DNA of 9,055 nucleotides from Gammaproteobacteria bacterium (GCA_030038645.1 JASHSR010000240.1:1-9055); one strand, 5' to 3'; counted from the first letter of the stretch, positions 1 through 6,525 are shown. Translations and numbers: made by a program. Notes: generated by a model from the letters alone, not told the origin.

Positions 1-743
1 TCGACCGCCCGCGAGTCCATCTCGTAGGCCTCCTGCGTCTGGATCATGTTGACGAGCTCCTCGACCACATCGACGTTGGAGCCCTCGACGGACCCCTGGA
101 TCAGCGTACCGAGTCCGCTCAGGCCGGGAGTGCCGATCGTCGGCGGGCCGCTCGAGGCGGTCTCGACGGCGAGGTTCCCGCCGGTGTCCTGCAGGCCCGC
201 GGGATTGATGAAGTTCGCGAGCTGCAGCGTTCCGACGGTCGTCGGCGTCGTTTGATTGGCGAGCTGCACGCTCACGGTGCCGTCCGCGCCGATCGTGACG
301 CTCTGCGCGCCGTTCGGGATCGTGATCGCCGGTTGAACCTGGTAGCCCGCCGAGGTGACGAGCTGGCCTTGCGCATTGAGCTGGAAGCTGCCGTCCCGCG
401 TGTAGGCGAGCTGGCCGTCGGGCTGCAGCACCTGGAAGAAGCCGAGCCCCTGGATCGCAACGTCGAAGGTGTTGCCCGTGTTGTTGATGCTGCCCTGGGT
501 GTAGTTCTTCTCCGTGGCGACGACCCGCACGCCCGTGCCGACGTTGAGGCCCGTCGGGGACTGCGTGGTCTGGGAAGTGTCGGCGCCCACCTGAGAGAGA
601 TTCTGGTACAGCAGGTCATCGAACACGGCACGGCTTCCCTTGAAGCCCGTGGTGTTGACGTTGGCGAGATTGTTCGCCGTGACCGTCATCTGGGTCTGCT
701 GTGCGTCGAGGCCGGTCTTGGCGGCCCACAGTGCGGGTTCCAT
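1..743 (-). CDS. flgG: Flagellar distal rod protein FlgG (3' end cut by window edge)
   Basis: FlgG forms the distal rod, the drive shaft that crosses the periplasm inside the P and L rings. The frame starts at ATG 743 and stays open to base 3, giving 247 residues. The family is usually about 260 long, so roughly the last dozen residues lie outside the window. The N-terminal rod motif is clear ([19 protein letters not shown], then [18 protein letters not shown] at residues 22-39). The C-terminal rod segment is also present ([19 protein letters not shown], residues 217-235, then [12 protein letters not shown]). A GAGAGGA ribosome site at 752-758 sits 8 nt before the start. An out-of-frame ATG at 750 is too close to that site to compete. 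flgG is the last visible gene of the flgB operon, 38 nt after flgF; flgH would be expected next. Confidence 0.97.
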   Translation of the reverse strand, partial: MEPALWAAKTGLDAQQTQMTVTANNLANVNTTGFKGSRAVFDDLLYQNLSQVGADTSQTTQSPTGLNVGTGVRVVATEKNYTQGSINNTGNTFDVAIQGLGFFQVLQPDGQLAYTRDGSFQLNAQGQLVTSAGYQVQPAITIPNGAQSVTIGADGTVSVQLANQTTPTTVGTLQLANFINPAGLQDTGGNLAVETASSGPPTIGTPGLSGLGTLIQGSVEGSNVDVVEELVNMIQTQEAYEMDSRAV

Positions 744-781
744 GAGTCATGTCCTCTCGGTTGGGTTCCAGGGCGCGCCGA

Positions 782-1522
782 TCAGCTCGACTGCAGCAGC
801 TTCGAGGAGGACTGACCGTCCTGCTCCGCCGTGCTGAGCGACTTCACCTGCAGCTCGAAGCGCCTCGAGAGCTCGATCATGTTCACGAGGCAGCTTGGAA
901 TGTTGACGTTGCTCGACTCGAGCACCCCCGTCGCGAGCGTCGTGCTCGCGTCCGCGGGCGCCGGTGTCCCGTCGGCCGTGTGATAGAGGCCATCGAGGCC
1001 CTTCTCGAGCGAGCCCGCGGGAGGGTTCACCAGCTTGATGCGGCCGATGATCGCGAGCGTGGTCGGCGTCTGACCCATCGGGACGATGGAGATCGTCCCG
1101 TCGGCGGCGATAGTGGTCGAGGCGGAGGGCGGGACGCTGATCGGGCCGTCGTCGCCGAGGACGGGATGTCCGGTTGCCGTCATCAGCAGCCCGCTCGGGT
1201 CGATGTGCAGGTCCCCGGCGCGCGTGTAAGCCTCGTTGCCGCTCTCGTCCTGCACGGCAATGAATCCGGAGTTCTGCACGGCGACATCGAGCGGGTTGCC
1301 CGTGGAGACCTCGACGCCCGCCGAGCCGTCGTAGCCGACCGAGCCGTCCGTCGCATACACGCGCGACGCATAGCCCGGCCCGGTCACCGCCCGGCTCTGG
1401 AAAGCCGTGAGGTCGGCCTTGAAGCCGGTCGTGCTGGCGTTCGCGAGGTTGTAGTTGTTGGCCGTCTGGGCGGCGAGCGTCTCCTTCGCACCCGACATCG
1501 CAACGTAGATGAGCTTGTCCAT
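782..1522 (-). CDS. flgF: Flagellar proximal rod protein FlgF
   Basis: FlgF is a proximal rod subunit between FlgC and FlgG, exported by the flagellar type III apparatus. The 246 residues match the usual family length. The start MDKLIYVAMSGAKETLAAQ and the rod motif NNYNLANASTTGFKADL (residues 22-38) are typical of FlgF rather than FlgG. The central part holds the shared hook/rod fold (NPLDVAVQNSGFIAVQDES and the following YTRAGDLHID). The C-terminal helix GVLESSNVNIPSCLVNMIE begins near residue 199 and contains a cysteine where relatives often have a small residue or Glu. The ribosome site before ATG 1522 is weak, so translation may depend partly on upstream flgE, whose stop lies 74 nt away. 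No promoter is seen in that gap. Confidence 0.96.
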   Translation of the reverse strand: MDKLIYVAMSGAKETLAAQTANNYNLANASTTGFKADLTAFQSRAVTGPGYASRVYATDGSVGYDGSAGVEVSTGNPLDVAVQNSGFIAVQDESGNEAYTRAGDLHIDPSGLLMTATGHPVLGDDGPISVPPSASTTIAADGTISIVPMGQTPTTLAIIGRIKLVNPPAGSLEKGLDGLYHTADGTPAPADASTTLATGVLESSNVNIPSCLVNMIELSRRFELQVKSLSTAEQDGQSSSKLLQSS

Positions 1523-1596
1523 GATCGATCTGCCAGTGGCTGTTGATCCGCGAGCGGCCGTGCTGGGAGAGCCCGCCCCGCCTCAGGTGTCGAGCA

Positions 1597-2862
1597 TCAG
1601 CCCTGCTGGTCGATCTGGATGATCGACTGGGTGACTTGATCCTGCGTCTGGATCATCTGCGCGTTCGCTTGGAAGTCGCGCTCCGCCGTGATCATGTCGA
1701 CCAGCGCGGAGGTGGTATCGACGTTCGACTCCTCGAGCGATCCGGACTGGATCGTCCCGAATCCCGAGCTGCCCGCCGTCGCGTTCACCGGCTCGCCGGA
1801 TTCCTCCGTCGCGGCCCAGCTCGCATTGCCGACCTGCTGCAGTCCCTGGGAGTTGGCGAAGTTCGCGAGCGCGATCTGCCCGAGGTCGATCGAGTTGCCG
1901 TTCGTGTACTGCGCCTGCACGACCCCCGTCGAGCTGATGTTGATGCCGGTCAGCTGGCCGGTGGTGTACCCGTTTTGCTGCACGGCCGTCACGCCGAAGT
2001 TGTCGCCGTACTGGGTGGTCTGGCTGAAATTGAACGTCACGTCCATGCTCTCCGCACCCGTCGCCGGGCCGTACGGGCCGAAATCGACCGTGCCGTCCGT
2101 CGTCGGGGTCGTCGAGTCCGGATCGTACGCCGCGACCAGCGCGCCGTCGCTGTTGTAGGTGAGCGTCGCCGGGTCGGTATTGACCGGCGAGCCGTCGATG
2201 TACTCGTACACGTTCCAGGTATCGGGCGTCGTGGCCGACGAGGCGTTCACGAAGTACAAGGTCGCGGTGTGCGCCGCGCCGAGGGAGTCGTACACCGTGA
2301 GCGAGGTCGTGTTGGTGTAGCTGTTCGGGTCCGTCGGGGTGAAGTCGGCGTCGGCGGGAGCCGTGGAGCTCGCCGGCAGGTTGGCGGTGAGCTGAGCGGT
2401 CGTCGTCGCCTGCGGAGCGCTCTCCCCCGTGGTCAGGGAGAGGTTCTGCAGTCCGCCGGTGTTGAACCCGCCATTCGCGAGCGGCGGGTAGACCTGCAGG
2501 TTCTGCCCGTCGGCGGTCACCACATCCCCGTCGCTGTTGAGCTGGAACTCGCCGTCGCGGGTGTAGTTGAGCGCGCCGTTGTCGCTCGTGATGAAGTATC
2601 CGTTGCCGCTGATCGCGAGGTCGAGATTGTTGCCGGTGGTCTCGATGTTGCCCTGCGTGAACTGCTGCGCGACCTCCGACACCGCGACGCCGTTGCCGAC
2701 GGCGGTGGCGCTCACTCCCGTCTGGGTGGAGGCGAACAGATTGGAGAACTCGGTGCGCGAGCCCTTGTAACCGACGGTTGCGACGTTCGCGAGATTGTTC
2801 GAGGTGACCGAGAGGTCCTCGTTGGCGGCGTTGAGGCCCGTCAGGGCGATATTGAAAGACAT
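1597..2862 (-). CDS. flgE: Flagellar hook protein FlgE
   Basis: FlgE polymerises into the hook, the universal joint between rod and filament, after export and under the FlgD cap. The 421-residue protein has the N-terminal rod/hook helix MSFNIALTGLNAANEDLSVT followed by SNNLANVATVGYKGSRTEFS (residues 21-40). Next come the conserved core segment (NNLDLAISGNGYFITSDNG, then LNYTRDGEFQLNSDG) and a variable, Thr/Ser/Asp-rich outer domain at roughly residues 140-290. The C-terminal hook helix starts near residue 374 (GSLEESNVDTTSALVDMIT) and ends IIQIDQQG. No cysteine is present, as is common for hook proteins. An ACGGAG ribosome site at 2871-2876 supports ATG 2862. The gene follows flgD after an 88-nt gap and is expressed from the flgB promoter as far as the sequence shows. 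Its length is within the normal range for this variable family. Confidence 0.97.
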   Translation of the reverse strand: MSFNIALTGLNAANEDLSVTSNNLANVATVGYKGSRTEFSNLFASTQTGVSATAVGNGVAVSEVAQQFTQGNIETTGNNLDLAISGNGYFITSDNGALNYTRDGEFQLNSDGDVVTADGQNLQVYPPLANGGFNTGGLQNLSLTTGESAPQATTTAQLTANLPASSTAPADADFTPTDPNSYTNTTSLTVYDSLGAAHTATLYFVNASSATTPDTWNVYEYIDGSPVNTDPATLTYNSDGALVAAYDPDSTTPTTDGTVDFGPYGPATGAESMDVTFNFSQTTQYGDNFGVTAVQQNGYTTGQLTGINISSTGVVQAQYTNGNSIDLGQIALANFANSQGLQQVGNASWAATEESGEPVNATAGSSGFGTIQSGSLEESNVDTTSALVDMITAERDFQANAQMIQTQDQVTQSIIQIDQQG

Positions 2863-2950
2863 GCGTGGATCTCCGTGAGAGGTGGTTCGTTGCGAGGCGC
2901 CGGCTCGGCGGCGGCATCGCTCATGAGACGTTTGCGAGTCGTGGGTGGCG

Positions 2951-3610
2951 CTAGAAGACGCTCACGACCGAGCTCAGCGGCGCCGAGCCGTTGCTCGTGT
3001 TCACATCGAGCGCCTGAGTGGAGGGGTCCACCGTGACGCTCGTGACCTGGCTTTGCAATAGAGGCGTAACCGACTGACTTTCTCCGTCGACGGTCGCCGT
3101 AACCGTGACCGTGTACTCGCCGGCCGGCGCAGCGGCTCCCGTGCTGGTCGTCCCGTTCCAGCTGAAATTCGTGAGCCCGGAGGAAGCCGGCGCGACCGAG
3201 AAGGTGCTCACCGTGTTTCCGCTCGCGTCGGTGATGGAGACCGTGAGGCCGCTCGCGCCCTGAGGCGCCGAGACGGCTCCGTTCACCGCACCGCCCGTGG
3301 CGAGCGTCGCCGTGCTGAGCGGCGCGAGCACCGTCTGGCCGAGCAGCGAGGCGCCGCTCGTCAGCTGCTGCGCCTGCAGCGTCGATTGCATGCTCTGCAG
3401 GCTCGAGACCTCGCTCAATCCCTCGATCTGCGAGAGAAACTGCGTGGGGTCGGCGGGGTCGAGCGGGTCCTGATCCTGCATCTGCGTCGTGATGAGCTGC
3501 AGGAAGTCGCTCTCGCTGATCTGCATGTTGGCGGGGACGATGCTCGAGGCCTGAGAGGCCGCATCGGCGCCGGTCGTCGAGGCGAGGGGGTTCACCGTGC
3601 TGGTCGTCAT
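2951..3610 (-). CDS. flgD: Flagellar hook capping protein FlgD
   Basis: FlgD forms the temporary scaffold on the rod tip that directs hook subunit assembly and is later replaced by FlgK. The protein has 219 residues, a normal length. The N-terminal FlgD signature is at residues 36-65: FLQLITTQMQDQDPLDPADP then TQFLSQIEGLSEV. The C-terminal half (about 105-185) is the FlgD Ig-like/tudor region, with the typical FSWNGTTSTGAAAPAGEYTV stretch around the Trp at residue 151. The tail ends in SVVSVF. A GAGGA ribosome site ends 5 nt before ATG 3610. The gene lies 42 nt downstream of flgC in the same operon. The Ser/Thr/Ala-rich N-terminus before residue 30 is the flexible region commonly seen in FlgD. 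Confidence 0.96.
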   Translation of the reverse strand: MTTSTVNPLASTTGADAASQASSIVPANMQISESDFLQLITTQMQDQDPLDPADPTQFLSQIEGLSEVSSLQSMQSTLQAQQLTSGASLLGQTVLAPLSTATLATGGAVNGAVSAPQGASGLTVSITDASGNTVSTFSVAPASSGLTNFSWNGTTSTGAAAPAGEYTVTVTATVDGESQSVTPLLQSQVTSVTVDPSTQALDVNTSNGSAPLSSVVSVF

Positions 3611-3652
3611 GATGTTCCTCGATCAAGGTGTGGCGGGCGGCGGGCGCTGGGA

Positions 3653-4096
3653 TCAGGACTCGCCGAGCTTCAATGTGTCGAGCATCAGGTCCTTCGAGGT
3701 ATTCATGACCTCGACGTTGTCCTGATAGGCGCGGGAAGCGGAGATCATGTCGGTCATCTCCTCGATGACGTTCACGTTCGGCGAGTAGACGTTGCCGTTC
3801 GCGTCGGCGAGCGGATTGCCCGGGTCGTGAGTGACCGTCGGCGGAGCGTCGCTCTCGACGATTCCGGCGACGCGCACCGCGGCATCCGCGCCCTGGTCGT
3901 CCGTGCTGAGATGGGTGCCGAACGAGGCGACCGCATCGCGTATCGCCTGAAAGACCGGATGGCGCGCGCGGTAGACCGTGGTGGGGCTGCCGGTGACGCT
4001 GTCCGCGTTCGCGAGATTGCTCGCGATGGTGTTGAGCCGCACCGACTCCGCGGCGAGCCCCGAGCCCGAGATGTCGAATATCTTGAATGAGGACAT
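3653..4096 (-). CDS. flgC: Flagellar proximal rod protein FlgC
   Basis: FlgC is a proximal rod subunit, assembled with FlgB and FlgF on the MS-ring/FliE base. The 147 residues are a normal family length. The start MSSFKIFDISGSGLAAESVR and the rod motif LNTIASNLANADSVTGS (residues 21-37) are diagnostic, as is YRARHPVFQ (42-50). The C-terminal signature VYSPNVNVIEEMTDMISASR begins at residue 103 and is followed by AYQDNVEVMNTSKDLMLDTL. A GGGAG ribosome site (4105-4109) lies 8 nt upstream of ATG 4096. The gap after flgB is only 19 nt, so the two genes are almost certainly co-transcribed. Confidence 0.97.
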   Translation of the reverse strand: MSSFKIFDISGSGLAAESVRLNTIASNLANADSVTGSPTTVYRARHPVFQAIRDAVASFGTHLSTDDQGADAAVRVAGIVESDAPPTVTHDPGNPLADANGNVYSPNVNVIEEMTDMISASRAYQDNVEVMNTSKDLMLDTLKLGES

Positions 4097-4115
4097 GAGT
4101 GGCGCTCCCGTGCGG

Positions 4116-4520
4116 CTATGAGCCGGTGATGGCCGTCATCAAGTTGCGCAGGCTCGTCGAGATGAAGGTGAGCGTTGCCTGATAGCGGACGGTGGTCTCG
4201 GCAAACGCCGCCTGCTCGAGCTCCGAGCTCACGGTGTTTCCGTCGAGGGACGGGGCGAGCGGCACGCGATATTTGAGCTCGGCGGAGCCGCCGGCCGCTG
4301 CGTTGGCGCCGATATCGTCGGGTTGGGTCGTCTCGAGAGTCACCGGCGCGTCCGCTCCGCCGGCCGCGGCGGCGAGCGCGGCCTGAAAGTCGATGTCGCG
4401 CGCCTTGTAGTTCGGAGTGTCGACGTTCGCCAGGTTGTCCGCGATCACCTGCATGCGGCGCGACTGCAGCTGCAGCGCCTCGGGCTGGATTCCGAGATAG
4501 GCATCGAGATCGAGCGGCAT
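4116..4520 (-). CDS. flgB: Flagellar proximal rod protein FlgB
   Basis: FlgB is the most proximal rod subunit and the first gene of the rod/hook operon. From ATG 4520 it is 134 residues, the usual length. It shows MPLDLDAYLGIQPEALQLQS, then RRMQVIADNLANVDTPNYKA (21-40) and RDIDFQAAL. An Ala/Gly-rich central stretch (about 48-80) precedes the C-terminal rod helix AAFAETTVRYQATLTFISTS (104-123). A longer reading from ATG 4571 is possible but rejected: that ATG lies inside the sigma-54 promoter, upstream of the predicted transcript start, and the extra 17 residues are not FlgB-like. A GGTGAG ribosome site (4528-4533) sits 7 nt before ATG 4520. Transcription is predicted to start near 4549, giving a leader of about 29 nt. 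Confidence 0.96.
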   Translation of the reverse strand: MPLDLDAYLGIQPEALQLQSRRMQVIADNLANVDTPNYKARDIDFQAALAAAAGGADAPVTLETTQPDDIGANAAAGGSAELKYRVPLAPSLDGNTVSSELEQAAFAETTVRYQATLTFISTSLRNLMTAITGS

Positions 4521-4559
4521 CGTGCATCTCACCGTCAAAACAACGACGGCGGGAGAGAC

Positions 4560-4575
4560 AGCAATACGCATGCCA
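4560..4575 (-). promoter_or_regulatory. Sigma-54 promoter of the flgB operon
   Basis: On the minus strand the sequence reads TGGCATGCGTATTGCT. This matches the sigma-54 (RpoN) pattern TGGCAYG-N4-TTGCW, with the required GG (4574-4573) and GC (4562-4561) separated by exactly 10 bases. Counting the C as -12, transcription should begin near 4549, 29 nt before the flgB start codon. Sigma-54 promoters need an enhancer-binding activator (FleQ/FleR or FlrA/FlrC type in gammaproteobacterial flagellar systems), but the activator used here is inferred. The match is visible in the sequence; activity is untested. Confidence 0.9.
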
Positions 4576-4635
4576 AGCCGCCGCGGGATGCGCCGGCGGG
4601 GGAATTACCTTTGCGGCGCGTGATTCGGGTCCAAC

Positions 4636-4659
4636 CGAGCGGCAAGGGCTTGCCGCACG
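4636..4659. promoter_or_regulatory. Inverted repeat between divergent sigma-54 promoters, candidate activator site
   Basis: Bases 4639-4656 read GCGGCAAGGGCTTGCCGC, a perfect 8-bp inverted repeat around a 2-bp centre. Symmetry extends to 4636-4659 with one mismatch per arm. Its centre is about 98 bp upstream of the predicted flgB start and about 78 bp upstream of the predicted flgA start, typical distances for an enhancer-binding site of a sigma-54 activator. No gene ends here and no T-tract follows, so it is not a terminator. Which protein binds it, if any, is unknown; I do not claim a match to a published consensus. Confidence 0.55.
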
Positions 4660-4699
4660 CACAGACGGAGCGGGCCGCGAGGCCGCCGCGGCGTCGGGC

Positions 4700-4715
4700 T
4701 GGCGCGCAACTTGCA
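4700..4715 (+). promoter_or_regulatory. Sigma-54 promoter of flgA-flgN(-flgM)
   Basis: The plus strand reads TGGCGCGCAACTTGCA. This matches TGGCACG-N4-TTGCA with one substitution (A to G), and the GG (4701-4702) and GC (4713-4714) are exactly 10 bases apart. Transcription is predicted to start near 4726, only about 12 nt before the preferred flgA ATG. It faces away from the flgB promoter, so the two operons share the 217-nt region and probably the same activator. Confidence 0.88.
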
Positions 4716-4725
4716 ACGATCGGGC

Positions 4726-4730
4726 GGGAG
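4726..4730 (+). promoter_or_regulatory. flgA ribosome binding site
   Basis: GGGAG ends 7 nt before ATG 4738 and only 1 nt before ATG 4732, so it selects 4738. It lies at the very 5' end of the transcript predicted from the sigma-54 promoter, making an unusually short leader. Confidence 0.6.
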
Positions 4731-4737
4731 TATGCAC

Positions 4738-5496
4738 ATGACAGAAATTCGACGCGCGCAACGCGCTGTACCTTATAAGCGGATCGCCAAGCGGCTCGCC
4801 GCGGCAGCCGTCGCATGGGCCCTGCTCGGCCCGGCGGCCTGGTCGCAGCCGGCGGCATGGCACGAGCGGACGGAGCCCGTCGGCGCCATTCAGGCCGCGG
4901 CGGTGAGCTACGTCAGATCGCAACTGCCGGCTTCCGAGGTTGCCGACATCACGGCGGGCGCGCTCGATGAGCGGCTGCGGCTCCCGCGCTGCGCGGCGCC
5001 CCTCGCGGTCGAGCCAACCGCCGGTACGCCTGCGATGGCCCGCTCGATCGTCGGCGTCCGTTGCGCCGACCCGGTGCGCTGGATGGTCTATGTTCCCGTG
5101 ACGGTGGTGCGCCACGTCCCGGTGCTGATTCTCAAACACGCGGTCGCGCGGGGCATGCACGTCTCGGCGGCCGATGTGACGGTGCAGATGCGCAAGGTCG
5201 CCGGATTCACGTCGGCGTTTCTCGGCAGTCCGGCGGAGCTGAGCGGCCGCAGCGTGGACCGGACTCTCGCGGCGGGCACTCCTCTTACCGTCGATATGTT
5301 CACGGCGGACCCGGTCGTCCGCCGCGGGCAGGAGGTGACGCTGATCGCCCAGGCGGACGGCATCGAGGTGCGCGCCGCCGGCCTTGCCCTTCAGGACGCG
5401 CGCGCCGGAGCTCGGCTCAAAGTGGAAAACGTGAGCTCGCAGAAGATCGTGGAAGGCGTCGCCGAATCGTCCCGCATCGTCGAGGTCGGGGACTGA
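4738..5496 (+). CDS. flgA: Flagellar P-ring assembly chaperone FlgA
   Basis: FlgA is a periplasmic chaperone that helps FlgI polymerise into the P ring around the rod. From ATG 4738 it has 252 residues. The N-terminus is a Sec signal peptide: a basic region (RRAQRAVPYKRIAKR), then a hydrophobic stretch (LAAAAVAWALLGPA), with likely cleavage near residue 36 (AWS/QP). A first domain (about 48-125) carries two cysteines in the typical contexts LPRC (residue 84) and VGVRC (109), probably a disulfide. The SAF domain follows at about 128-190 (LKHAVARGMHVSAADV, then LAAGTPLTVDM). The C-terminal FlgA domain spans about 190-252. A TTG start at 4711 and an ATG at 4732 are in frame, but the first overlaps the promoter and the second is too close to the ribosome site. 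The gene is divergent from flgB and directly followed by flgN. Confidence 0.95.
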   Translation: MTEIRRAQRAVPYKRIAKRLAAAAVAWALLGPAAWSQPAAWHERTEPVGAIQAAAVSYVRSQLPASEVADITAGALDERLRLPRCAAPLAVEPTAGTPAMARSIVGVRCADPVRWMVYVPVTVVRHVPVLILKHAVARGMHVSAADVTVQMRKVAGFTSAFLGSPAELSGRSVDRTLAAGTPLTVDMFTADPVVRRGQEVTLIAQADGIEVRAAGLALQDARAGARLKVENVSSQKIVEGVAESSRIVEVGD

Positions 5497-5503
5497 GGCC
5501 GCC

Positions 5504-5989
5504 ATGGAGCCCACTATTTGCCGCCGACAGATCGGCAAGCTCATTGCAGAGGAGGAGGCGGCCCTCGCAGAGCTGATACGGTTCCTCGAGCGCGAGCACG
5601 AGCATCTCGCCGCGAACGACGTGGCGGCGCTCGAGGGCGTGGTGCACGAGCGCCAGCGCAGCGTCGCGCGGGTCGTTCGGGCGGACGAGGAGCGCACCGC
5701 GCTCTGCCGTCAGCTCGGTTACGCCGGCGACGCCCGCGGCCTCGAGCAGGTCATGCACTGGTGCGACGCCGACGGCACGCTCGCTGCGGAGTGGGCGCGC
5801 TGCAAAGCGGTCGCGGCGAAGTGTCGCGCGCTCAACGACCGCAACGGCGCGCTCGTCAGCGCGCACCTCAAGCACGTCCAGGCCCGCCTGGCGGCGCTCA
5901 TCCAGAGCCGCGGCGAGACGGTGGCCTACGGCCCGCGCGGAGCGTACGCTCTGAGCGGCCTCGGACGGGTGGTCAAGATCGAAGTGTAG
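5504..5989 (+). CDS. flgN: Flagellar export chaperone FlgN
   Basis: FlgN is a cytoplasmic, mostly helical chaperone that delivers the hook-filament junction proteins FlgK and FlgL to the flagellar export gate. The 161-residue product is mainly helical and charged (for example GKLIAEEEAALAELIRFLER at residues 11-30). The FlgN-family C-terminal pattern is recognisable: ALNDRNGALVSAHLKHVQAR (109-128), a Leu-rich stretch, then the YGPRGAY segment at 142-148. Recognition rests on this pattern plus position, since FlgN diverges quickly. ATG 5504 lies 7 nt after the flgA stop, and its ribosome site GAGG (5495-5498) overlaps that stop codon, so the two genes are translationally close and co-transcribed. 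Five cysteines and histidines are scattered without an obvious metal motif. Confidence 0.88.
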   Translation: MEPTICRRQIGKLIAEEEAALAELIRFLEREHEHLAANDVAALEGVVHERQRSVARVVRADEERTALCRQLGYAGDARGLEQVMHWCDADGTLAAEWARCKAVAAKCRALNDRNGALVSAHLKHVQARLAALIQSRGETVAYGPRGAYALSGLGRVVKIEV

Positions 5990-6032
5990 GGGCTGGTCGA
6001 GCGGAGCCGACCGCGGAACGAGCGGCCCGGCA

Positions 6033-6045
6033 GGCCTGGCAGGCC
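6033..6045. repeat. Short repeat and dyad just upstream of the flgM promoter
   Basis: GGCAGGCC occurs twice in direct orientation (6029-6036 and 6038-6045), separated by one base. The same bases form the dyad GGCCTG-G-CAGGCC at 6033-6045. It ends two bases before the sigma-28 -35 box. It could be an operator or just GC-rich sequence; the arms are too close for a stable hairpin with the full stem. Confidence 0.3.
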
Positions 6046-6047
6046 CC

Positions 6048-6074
6048 TAAAGTTTCGGGCTTCCCGGCCGATAC
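6048..6074 (+). promoter_or_regulatory. Sigma-28 (FliA) promoter of flgM
   Basis: The -35 box TAAAGTTT (6048-6055) and the -10 box GCCGATAC (6067-6074) are separated by exactly 11 bases. The consensus is TAAAGTTT-N11-GCCGATAA, so 15 of 16 box positions match. The transcript should begin near 6081, leaving a leader of about 23 nt with a GGAG ribosome site. This lets sigma-28 drive its own inhibitor, the known late-stage feedback arrangement. Confidence 0.93.
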
Positions 6075-6103
6075 AGTGGCTGCAGGAACTGAGGAGAGCC
6101 GAC

Positions 6104-6418
6104 GTGTCCAGCAAGATCAATGGATTCGAGGGGAGCCGGCCCGCCACAGTCGGGGGGAGCAAGGTATCGCAGGGCGTGCAGAGCCCGGCGAGCGACGCGC
6201 CCGCCGGCTCGAGCGGCGGCTCCGACAGCATCCACATCACCGATGCGGCGAGTCAGCTCGCCGCGCTCGAGCAGGCGACGCGCGAGCTGCCGATCGTGGA
6301 TGACGTTCGGGTCACGGCCGTTCGCAGCGCTCTCGATCAGGGCACGTACACCGTCTCTGCGGAGAGCGTCGCCGACAACCTCATGCAGATGGAGCGCTCC
6401 CTCGGGTCGCTCGGCTGA
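6104..6418 (+). CDS. flgM: Anti-sigma-28 factor FlgM
   Basis: FlgM binds sigma-28 (FliA) and blocks late flagellar genes until the hook is finished, when FlgM itself is exported through the flagellar channel. The 104 residues are a normal length. The first half is low in complexity and likely disordered (SASP/Gly-rich, with a GSSGGS stretch at 35-40), as expected for an exported, unfolded protein. The sigma-binding half shows DSIHITDAASQLAALEQATR (41-60), VDDVRVTAVRSALDQGTYTV (65-84) and SAESVADNLMQME (85-97), which is the family pattern. The start is GTG 6104; GGAG at 6093-6096 is 7 nt upstream, and no in-frame ATG is better placed. The gene has its own sigma-28 promoter and may also receive read-through from the flgA promoter. 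Confidence 0.95.
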   Translation: MSSKINGFEGSRPATVGGSKVSQGVQSPASDAPAGSSGGSDSIHITDAASQLAALEQATRELPIVDDVRVTAVRSALDQGTYTVSAESVADNLMQMERSLGSLG

Positions 6419-6459
6419 GGCTCACCGCCCGGCCTTCTTTCGGCCAAACCGCCGACCTG

Positions 6460-6482
6460 CCGACGGCCCGAGCGGCCTTCGG
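6460..6482. terminator. Possible hairpin between convergent flgM and HDOD operon
   Basis: The convergent spacer 6419-6537 (119 nt) contains an imperfect stem: CCGA and GGCC at 6460-6468 pair with GGCC and TCGG at 6474-6482 around a CGAGC loop, with one C/T mismatch. No T-tract follows on either strand, so this is a weak candidate for an intrinsic terminator. Rho-dependent ending is equally possible. A shorter GGCC/GGCC stem also occurs at 6431-6445. Confidence 0.3.
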
Positions 6483-6492
6483 TCCCCCCACC

Positions 6493-6525
6493 GCCCGACG
6501 ACCCCCGTCCTCGGCCCGACGACCC
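6493..6525. repeat. Short direct repeat in the convergent spacer
   Basis: GCCCGACGACCC occurs at 6493-6504 and again at 6514-6525, a 12-bp exact repeat with a 21-bp period. It lies just beyond the stop codon of the downstream HDOD gene. No function is evident. Confidence 0.5.

Noticed and set aside
2841..2924. Possible 27-codon ORF in the flgD-flgE gap overlapping the flgE start
   Set aside because: No ribosome site precedes its ATG, and it is part of a longer shadow frame opposite no stop; it is more likely untranslated leader.
1543..3036. Long plus-strand open frame (497 codons) across flgE and flgD
   Set aside because: It lies opposite two certain genes, is dominated by Arg/Val/Gly codons typical of a GC-rich shadow frame, and has no recognisable domain.
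4306..4316. GCCGATAT inside flgB as a sigma-28 -10 box
   Set aside because: No TAAA-type -35 box lies at the needed distance, and the site is within coding sequence.
4521..4571. N-terminal extension of FlgB from ATG 4571
   Set aside because: This ATG is inside the sigma-54 promoter and upstream of the predicted transcript start; FlgB similarity begins at MPLDLDAYL, with a proper ribosome site before ATG 4520.
3772..5697. Long minus-strand open frame (641 codons) across flgC, flgB, flgA and flgN
   Set aside because: It crosses the divergent promoter region and runs out of frame or antisense to recognised genes; its translation is Arg/Ala/Ser-rich low-complexity sequence.
5995..6012. GGTCG/CGACC stem after the flgN stop as a terminator
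   Set aside because: It has only 5 bp with an 8-nt loop and no T-tract.
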